Of a DNA stretch of 64,000 nt, positions 60,133 to 64,000 are shown piece after piece; position 1 is the stretch's first letter; each line of letters opens with the position of its first letter. This DNA comes from SLST01 sp046538735. GTDB taxonomy: Bacteria > Spirochaetota > Spirochaetia > DSM-27196 > SLST01. The notes under the pieces were generated by a model that ran no database searches, had not been told where the DNA came from, and worked only from the letters and a program-made list of their open reading frames with translations. The stretch lies in NCBI GenBank assembly GCA_046538735.1, contig JBKHII010000001.1, positions 62,001 through 126,000 on the forward strand. Reading direction: 5' to 3'. The translations under genes and the position numbers were made by a program.

Positions 60133-60594
60133 ATGAACATCGTACGACGCAATCGAAACAATCTGTGGGATCCGGTTGGTGAGCTCGATCGCATCCGACG
60201 AGAAATCGACGAGATGTTCGATCCTGCCGCCAGGCGGTTCTTCTCCGACGGACTCTTCGATCGGGAGTTCTCTCCGGCGATGGACGTTGTCGAGAACGAC
60301 GACGGCTTCCTGGTAAGCGTGGACCTGCCGGGAGTTGACCGGAAGGACCTGGAGATCTCGGTCGCGGACAACATTCTGACGATCAAGGGCGAGAAGAAGG
60401 GCGACCGCGAGGAGAAGGAAAGCACGTACTACCGCAAGGAAACCTGGGAAGGAAGCTTCCAGCGGACGCTCTCGCTGCCTCACGGCGTGGACGCGGAGAA
60501 GATCGACGCGAAGATGCGCGACGGCGTGCTTGCGATCTCGCTCCCGAAGCGGGAAGAAGCCAAGCCGAAGCAGATCGCGGTCAACGTGAAGTAA
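60133..60594 (+). CDS. small heat-shock protein (Hsp20 family)
   Basis: 153 aa. The alpha-crystallin domain (about 50-145) contains NDDGFLVSVDLPGVDRKDLE and the C-terminal anti-parallel motif ISLPKREEAKPK. The N-terminal arm is short and charged. It holds unfolding proteins without ATP, for transfer to DnaK. GAGAGGAGGGC upstream supplies the ribosome binding site. First of a two-gene Hsp20 pair under a sigma-54-like promoter. Confidence 0.94.
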   Translation: MNIVRRNRNNLWDPVGELDRIRREIDEMFDPAARRFFSDGLFDREFSPAMDVVENDDGFLVSVDLPGVDRKDLEISVADNILTIKGEKKGDREEKESTYYRKETWEGSFQRTLSLPHGVDAEKIDAKMRDGVLAISLPKREEAKPKQIAVNVK

Positions 60595-60605
60595 GGAGGT
60601 CAAGC

Positions 60606-60983
60606 ATGGCAGACACGGCTGTTGAGAAGCAGGAAACGAAGCAGGCGGTCGAACGCCGCACGGTGCGGCCCCTCGGCAACATCTGCGAAGCGAGCGACGC
60701 GGTCGTGCTCCGGCTCGAGATGCCGGGAGTGAGCAAGGATGGGATCGACGTCAATATCGACGGGAACACGCTGACCGTCCACGGGCGCCGCAACGCGTAC
60801 GCGGACGACGTGAGCTACGTGATTCACGAGCGGCGCGACGCGGACTACCGCGCGACGTACACGCTGGACGAGCGCGTGGACCGCGAGAAGGTGGACGCGA
60901 AGATGGAGAACGGCATCCTGACCGTCCGGCTCCATCTCAAGGACGAGGTCAAGCCTCGCAAGATCGAGGTGAAGACCGGCTGA
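60606..60983 (+). CDS. second small heat-shock protein (Hsp20 family)
   Basis: 125 aa, shorter than its neighbour. The alpha-crystallin core (LRLEMPGVSKDGIDVNIDGN, LDERVDREKVDAKMENGILT) is intact. The end is KDEVKPRKIEVKTG and lacks an IxI tail, which may limit oligomer size. A strong AAGGAGGT lies 6 bp before the ATG. A paired sHsp of this type, 11 bp after the first, may form mixed complexes with it. Confidence 0.92.
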   Translation: MADTAVEKQETKQAVERRTVRPLGNICEASDAVVLRLEMPGVSKDGIDVNIDGNTLTVHGRRNAYADDVSYVIHERRDADYRATYTLDERVDREKVDAKMENGILTVRLHLKDEVKPRKIEVKTG

Positions 60984-60988
60984 CGAGT

Positions 60989-61018
60989 GTCTGCGGCCGA
61001 CGTAAGCCGACCGCAGAC
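60989..61018 (+). promoter_or_regulatory. first hairpin between hsp20 and dnaK
   Basis: GTCTGCGG (60989-60996) pairs with CCGCAGAC (61011-61018), a perfect 8-bp stem 6 bp after the hsp20 stop. No T-run follows, so it is a weak terminator at best or an mRNA stabiliser. Confidence 0.5.
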
Positions 61019-61061
61019 CTTATCCCCCGGCCCGCCGCCGAGCGGCAGGTCGCGGGATAAG
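61019..61061 (+). promoter_or_regulatory. second hairpin before dnaK, two-tier
   Basis: CTTATCCC (61019-61026) pairs with GGGATAAG (61054-61061), and inside GCCGC (61034-61038) pairs with GCGGC (61042-61046). The outer stem starts at the base after the first hairpin ends. Confidence 0.5.
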
Positions 61062-61070
61062 CAATAAGGC

Positions 61071-61097
61071 ACCGGGCGGCGAGGACCGCGGCCCGGT
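61071..61097 (+). promoter_or_regulatory. third hairpin, just before the dnaK ribosome binding site
   Basis: ACCGGGC (61071-61077) pairs with GCCCGGT (61091-61097), a perfect 7-bp stem. AGGAGG at 61101-61106 and the ATG at 61112 follow directly, so the ribosome binding site stays single-stranded in this fold. A thermometer or attenuator role is only inferred. Confidence 0.45.
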
Positions 61098-61111
61098 AGA
61101 AGGAGGATCGT

Positions 61112-63067
61112 ATGGCAAACAAGACGATTGGAATCGATCTTGGCACGACCAACTCGGTCGTTGCGGTAATGGAAGGCGGCGAGCCGGTCGTGATTCAGAA
61201 CGCCGAGGGCGGGCGAACCACGCCGAGCGTCGTCGCGTTCACGAATAAGGGCGAGCGTCTCGTGGGACAACCCGCGCGGAACCAGATGGTGACGAACCCG
61301 AACAACACGGTCTCGTCCGTGAAGCGGTTCATGGGCCGAAAGTACGACGAGGTCGCGCGCGAGATGGAGATGGTTCCGTACCGGCTCGTGAAGGGCTCCG
61401 GCGGCGACGTACGCATCGAGGTCGAAGGCAAGCAGTACTCCCCGCCCGAGATCTCGGCGGCGGTGCTCCAGAAGATGAAGAAAACGGCCGAAGACTACCT
61501 GGGCGAGGAGGTCACCGAAGCGGTTATCACGGTTCCCGCCTACTTCAACGACTCGCAGCGCCAGGCGACGAAGGACGCGGGCAAGATCGCGGGACTCGAG
61601 GTGAAGCGGATCGTGAACGAGCCGACCGCCGCGGCGCTCGCGTACGGGTTCGGGAAGAACCGCGGCGAACAGACGATCGCGGTCTACGACCTGGGCGGCG
61701 GCACCTTCGACATCTCGATCCTCGAGCTCGCGGACAACGTCTACGAGGTGAAGAGCACGAACGGCGACACGCACCTTGGCGGCGACAACTTCGACCAGCG
61801 CGTGATCGAGTGGCTCGTGACGAGCTTCAAGAACGACTACGGCATCGACCTCAGCAGCGACCGCATGGCGCTCCAGCGCCTCAAGGAAGCGGCCGAGAAC
61901 GCGAAGAAGGAGCTCTCGAGCTCGCAGCAGACCGAGATCAACCTCCCGTTCATCACGGCGGACTCGAGCGGCCCCAAGCACCTGAACTACACGCTCACGC
62001 GGGCGAAATTCGAGCAACTCGTGGGCGATCTCATCGAGCGTACCCGCCGGCCCGTGCAGCAGGCGCTCGCGGACGCGGATCTGAACGCGAGCGACATTCA
62101 CGAGGTGATCCTCGTGGGCGGCTCCACACGGATTCCCGCGGTCCAGAAGCTCGTGACCGAGCTCTTCGGCAGGGAACCGCACAAGGGCGTGAACCCCGAC
62201 GAGGTCGTCGCGGTCGGTGCCGCGGTCCAGGCGGGCGTGCTGACCGGAGACGTCAACGACGTGCTCCTGCTCGACGTCACGCCGCTCTCGCTCGGGATCG
62301 AGACGCTCGGCGGCGTCTTCACGAAGCTCATCGAGCGCAACACGACGATCCCCACGCGGAAGAGCGAGATCTTCAGCACCGCGCAGGACAACCAGAACGC
62401 GGTGACGATCCACGTGCTGCAGGGCGAGCGCGAGATGGCCGGTCAGAACCGAACGCTCGGCCGCTTCGAGCTCGTGGGCATTCCACCGGCTCCGCGCGGC
62501 GTGCCGCAGATCGAGGTCGCCTTCGACATCGACGCGAACGGCATCGTCCACGTCTCGGCGAAGGACCTGGGGACCGGCAAGGAGCAGAAGATCCGCATCG
62601 AATCGAGTTCCGGCCTCAACGAGGACGAGATCAACCGGATGGTGAAGGAGGCCGAGGCGAACGCGGAGGCCGACAAACAGGCCCGCGAAACCGCCGAGGC
62701 ACGGAACGAAGGCGACCAGCTCGCGTACCAGATGGAGAAGGCGCTCTCCGAGCACGGGGAGAAGATCCCCGAGTCGGATCGCACGTCCATCCAGGAGAAG
62801 ATCAGCGCGCTTCGCGGCGTGCTCGAATCGGGCAACGCGGAGACGATCCGCGCGAAGATGGAGGAGCTCAACCAGGCGAGCCACAAGCTGGCCGAGCAGC
62901 TCTACCAGACGCAGGGTGCCGCAGCAGGCGGTGCGGGCACGGGTGCCGGCGCGCAGGCGGGCCCGGGCGGCTTCCAGCGACCGGACGGTGGCGACCAGGC
63001 CGCGGGCGGCTCTCGCGCGAAGCGCGCGGACGCGGACGACGTGGACTTTGAAGTAGTCGACGAGTAG
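61112..63067 (+). CDS. dnaK: molecular chaperone DnaK (Hsp70)
   Basis: 651 aa. The nucleotide-binding domain begins TIGIDLGTTNSVVAVMEGG (5-23), with VPAYFNDSQRQATKDAGKIA and YDLGGGTFDISILE further on. The substrate-binding domain follows (LLLDVTPLSLGIETLGG and onward), then the helical lid. The Gly/Ala-rich tail ends DADDVDFEVVDE, a typical DnaK terminus. It folds clients with J proteins and GrpE. GrpE and DnaJ are not in this window. Confidence 0.98.
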   Translation: MANKTIGIDLGTTNSVVAVMEGGEPVVIQNAEGGRTTPSVVAFTNKGERLVGQPARNQMVTNPNNTVSSVKRFMGRKYDEVAREMEMVPYRLVKGSGGDVRIEVEGKQYSPPEISAAVLQKMKKTAEDYLGEEVTEAVITVPAYFNDSQRQATKDAGKIAGLEVKRIVNEPTAAALAYGFGKNRGEQTIAVYDLGGGTFDISILELADNVYEVKSTNGDTHLGGDNFDQRVIEWLVTSFKNDYGIDLSSDRMALQRLKEAAENAKKELSSSQQTEINLPFITADSSGPKHLNYTLTRAKFEQLVGDLIERTRRPVQQALADADLNASDIHEVILVGGSTRIPAVQKLVTELFGREPHKGVNPDEVVAVGAAVQAGVLTGDVNDVLLLDVTPLSLGIETLGGVFTKLIERNTTIPTRKSEIFSTAQDNQNAVTIHVLQGEREMAGQNRTLGRFELVGIPPAPRGVPQIEVAFDIDANGIVHVSAKDLGTGKEQKIRIESSSGLNEDEINRMVKEAEANAEADKQARETAEARNEGDQLAYQMEKALSEHGEKIPESDRTSIQEKISALRGVLESGNAETIRAKMEELNQASHKLAEQLYQTQGAAAGGAGTGAGAQAGPGGFQRPDGGDQAAGGSRAKRADADDVDFEVVDE

Positions 63068-63090
63068 GCGTCGACCGACGAGTAGTCGCA

Positions 63091-63122
63091 GACCGACGTT
63101 GAACCGGCGTCGGTCTTTTTTT
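63091..63122 (+). terminator. intrinsic terminator after dnaK
   Basis: Stem GACCGACG (63091-63098) with CGTCGGTC (63108-63115), a 9-nt loop, and seven T residues directly after (63116-63122). A standard Rho-independent terminator. Confidence 0.9.
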
Positions 63123-63169
63123 CGTGCTCGCTCCCTGACACGCCGGCGGCATCCGGTTAGAGTACGCGC

Positions 63170-63991
63170 ATGTACCGCCTTCTTGCGACCGACATCGACG
63201 ACACGCTCCTCGCTCCGGACGGTAGCCTGCCCGCGGCGAACCACGACGCGCTCGTCCGGCTCCACGAGGCGGGCATCACCATCGTCTTCTGCTCCGGCCG
63301 CTCGGACACGAGCATCCGGAAGGTCGCCGCGCCGATCCTCGAGCCGGCGGACGACGAGTACTACATCGGTTTCAACGGCGCGCGCACGGTCACGGCGAAG
63401 AGCCGCACGATCGTCTCGCGCAGATACCTTACCGGCCCCTCGGTCTCGCGGGTGGTCGCGTACGCGCGCAAGCACGCGCTCCACGTCCAGGGCTACGCCG
63501 GAGACGCCTTCGTGGTCGAGGTCGACGACGAGTGCACACGGAAGTACGCGGAAGCGACGGCGACCGTTGCGAGCATTGTCCCCGATCTCTCCGCGGCGCT
63601 CGCCGAGGGATCGCCCAAGCTCCTGATCGTGGGCACGCACGAGGAGCTCCTCGCGCACCGCGACGCGCTTCGTGCCATGTCCAACGCGTCGCCGCGCGGC
63701 GAGCGCTTCTCGGTGATGTTCTCCAAGCCCAAGTACCTCGAGATCGTCTCCGAGGGCGTGCACAAGGGCGACGCGCTCGTGCGCCTCGCCGAGACGCTCG
63801 GCATTCCGATCGAAGCGACGCTCGCGGTCGGCGATGCCGACAACGACGCGGAGATGCTCCGGGCCGCCGGAACCGGAGTCGCCGTCGCGAACGCGCATCC
63901 CGGGGCGAAGGCGGCCGCGGACGTCGTGCTCGAGGCGAGCGCTGCGGACGGCGCGATGGCGGTCGTGGCGAAGCGGTACTTCGGCGTGTAG
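63170..63991 (+). CDS. HAD superfamily (Cof-type) phosphatase
   Basis: 273 aa. Motif I is LLATDIDDTLLAPDG with nucleophile Asp8 and general acid Asp10. A mobile cap (about 85-200) marks the Cof/class IIB subfamily. HKGDALVRLAETLGI (conserved Lys) and AVGDADNDAEMLRAAGTGVA (Asp pair) complete the active site. It dephosphorylates small sugar phosphates or nucleotides; substrate unknown. The first gene after the dnaK terminator. It ends 9 bp before the window edge. Confidence 0.92.
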   Translation: MYRLLATDIDDTLLAPDGSLPAANHDALVRLHEAGITIVFCSGRSDTSIRKVAAPILEPADDEYYIGFNGARTVTAKSRTIVSRRYLTGPSVSRVVAYARKHALHVQGYAGDAFVVEVDDECTRKYAEATATVASIVPDLSAALAEGSPKLLIVGTHEELLAHRDALRAMSNASPRGERFSVMFSKPKYLEIVSEGVHKGDALVRLAETLGIPIEATLAVGDADNDAEMLRAAGTGVAVANAHPGAKAAADVVLEASAADGAMAVVAKRYFGV

Positions 63992-64000
63992 CCCGGCGGC

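Noticed and set aside
60845..63898. Long minus-strand open frame opposite dnaK (about 1000 codons), and similar long antisense frames opposite other genes
   Set aside because: High GC with third-position bias leaves long open shadow frames. These have Arg/His/Val-rich composition, no ribosome binding site and no recognisable domain.
1..64000. tRNA, rRNA, CRISPR arrays, insertion sequences, attachment sites
   Set aside because: No cloverleaf-like sequence, repeat-spacer pattern, transposase or integrase frame was seen. The inspection was by eye, so a small RNA gene could be missed.

Overview
The window is a gene-dense, high-GC bacterial chromosome segment. Genes are tightly packed, many overlap by 4 bp (ATGA or GTGA), and GTG or TTG starts are frequent. 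I see no tRNA, rRNA, CRISPR array, insertion sequence or prophage. The best taxonomic clue is a complete six-gene mevalonate operon in the order HMG-CoA synthase, type 2 IPP isomerase, HMG-CoA reductase, diphosphomevalonate decarboxylase, phosphomevalonate kinase, mevalonate kinase. As I recall it, this is the order in Borrelia. Together with an Rnf-type cluster and a GH57 amylase, it suggests a free-living, anaerobic or facultative, high-GC spirochaete (Spirochaetales). This is an inference from gene content only.

Layout: 0-4 kb holds an exported Fn3-like protein and a GH57 alpha-glucan enzyme behind a structured leader. 3.7-9.5 kb is a six-gene minus-strand operon (DUF212/YuiD, a large membrane protein, RnfC, RnfD, RnfE, RnfA) with no rnfB or rnfG. 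9.5-14.7 kb holds an RluA-family pseudouridine synthase, a P-loop/Asp23 protein, a degenerate zincin-like TPR protein, a PcnB-like nucleotidyltransferase and a TVP38 membrane protein. 14.7-25.5 kb is a seven-gene MoxR/DUF58/von Willebrand A operon. 25.5-33 kb holds a C-terminal J-domain protein, a methyltransferase, DusA, HtrA, a two-component pair and MnmA. 33.1-39.7 kb is the mevalonate operon. 39.7-50.6 kb holds class II aldolase, a cell-wall amidase, an alpha/beta hydrolase-like lipoprotein without its nucleophile, a PAS kinase, a metallopeptidase/glutaredoxin/ferredoxin-thioredoxin reductase module, an Hpt protein, a threonine aldolase-like enzyme, an alarmone synthetase with TPRs and an AI-2E family permease. 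50.5-60 kb holds a MEDS-PAS-LuxR regulator with a REC-PAS3 protein, GGDEF-PilZ with PurK and PurE, nicotinamidase, an RDD protein and aminopeptidase P. 60-64 kb is a heat-shock cluster (two Hsp20 proteins, DnaK) behind a sigma-54-like promoter, followed by a HAD phosphatase.

Several groups look functionally joined. The OmpR-type regulator, its kinase and HtrA resemble an envelope-stress circuit. The diguanylate cyclase shares a promoter with de novo purine genes. The Hsp20 and DnaK genes form a folding cluster with strong RNA secondary structure between them.

Regulatory DNA is readable in many gaps. Sigma-70-type promoters (TTGACN, 16-18 bp spacer, TAnnnT) recur, and four of them lie only 7-9 bp upstream of a start codon that has no Shine-Dalgarno, which suggests leaderless mRNAs. 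The least explained items are the rnfB/rnfG-free Rnf cluster, the dyad inside the mevalonate promoter spacer, the start-codon hairpin of the LuxR-type gene, the sigma-54-type promoter of the small heat-shock genes, and the output-less REC-PAS3 protein.
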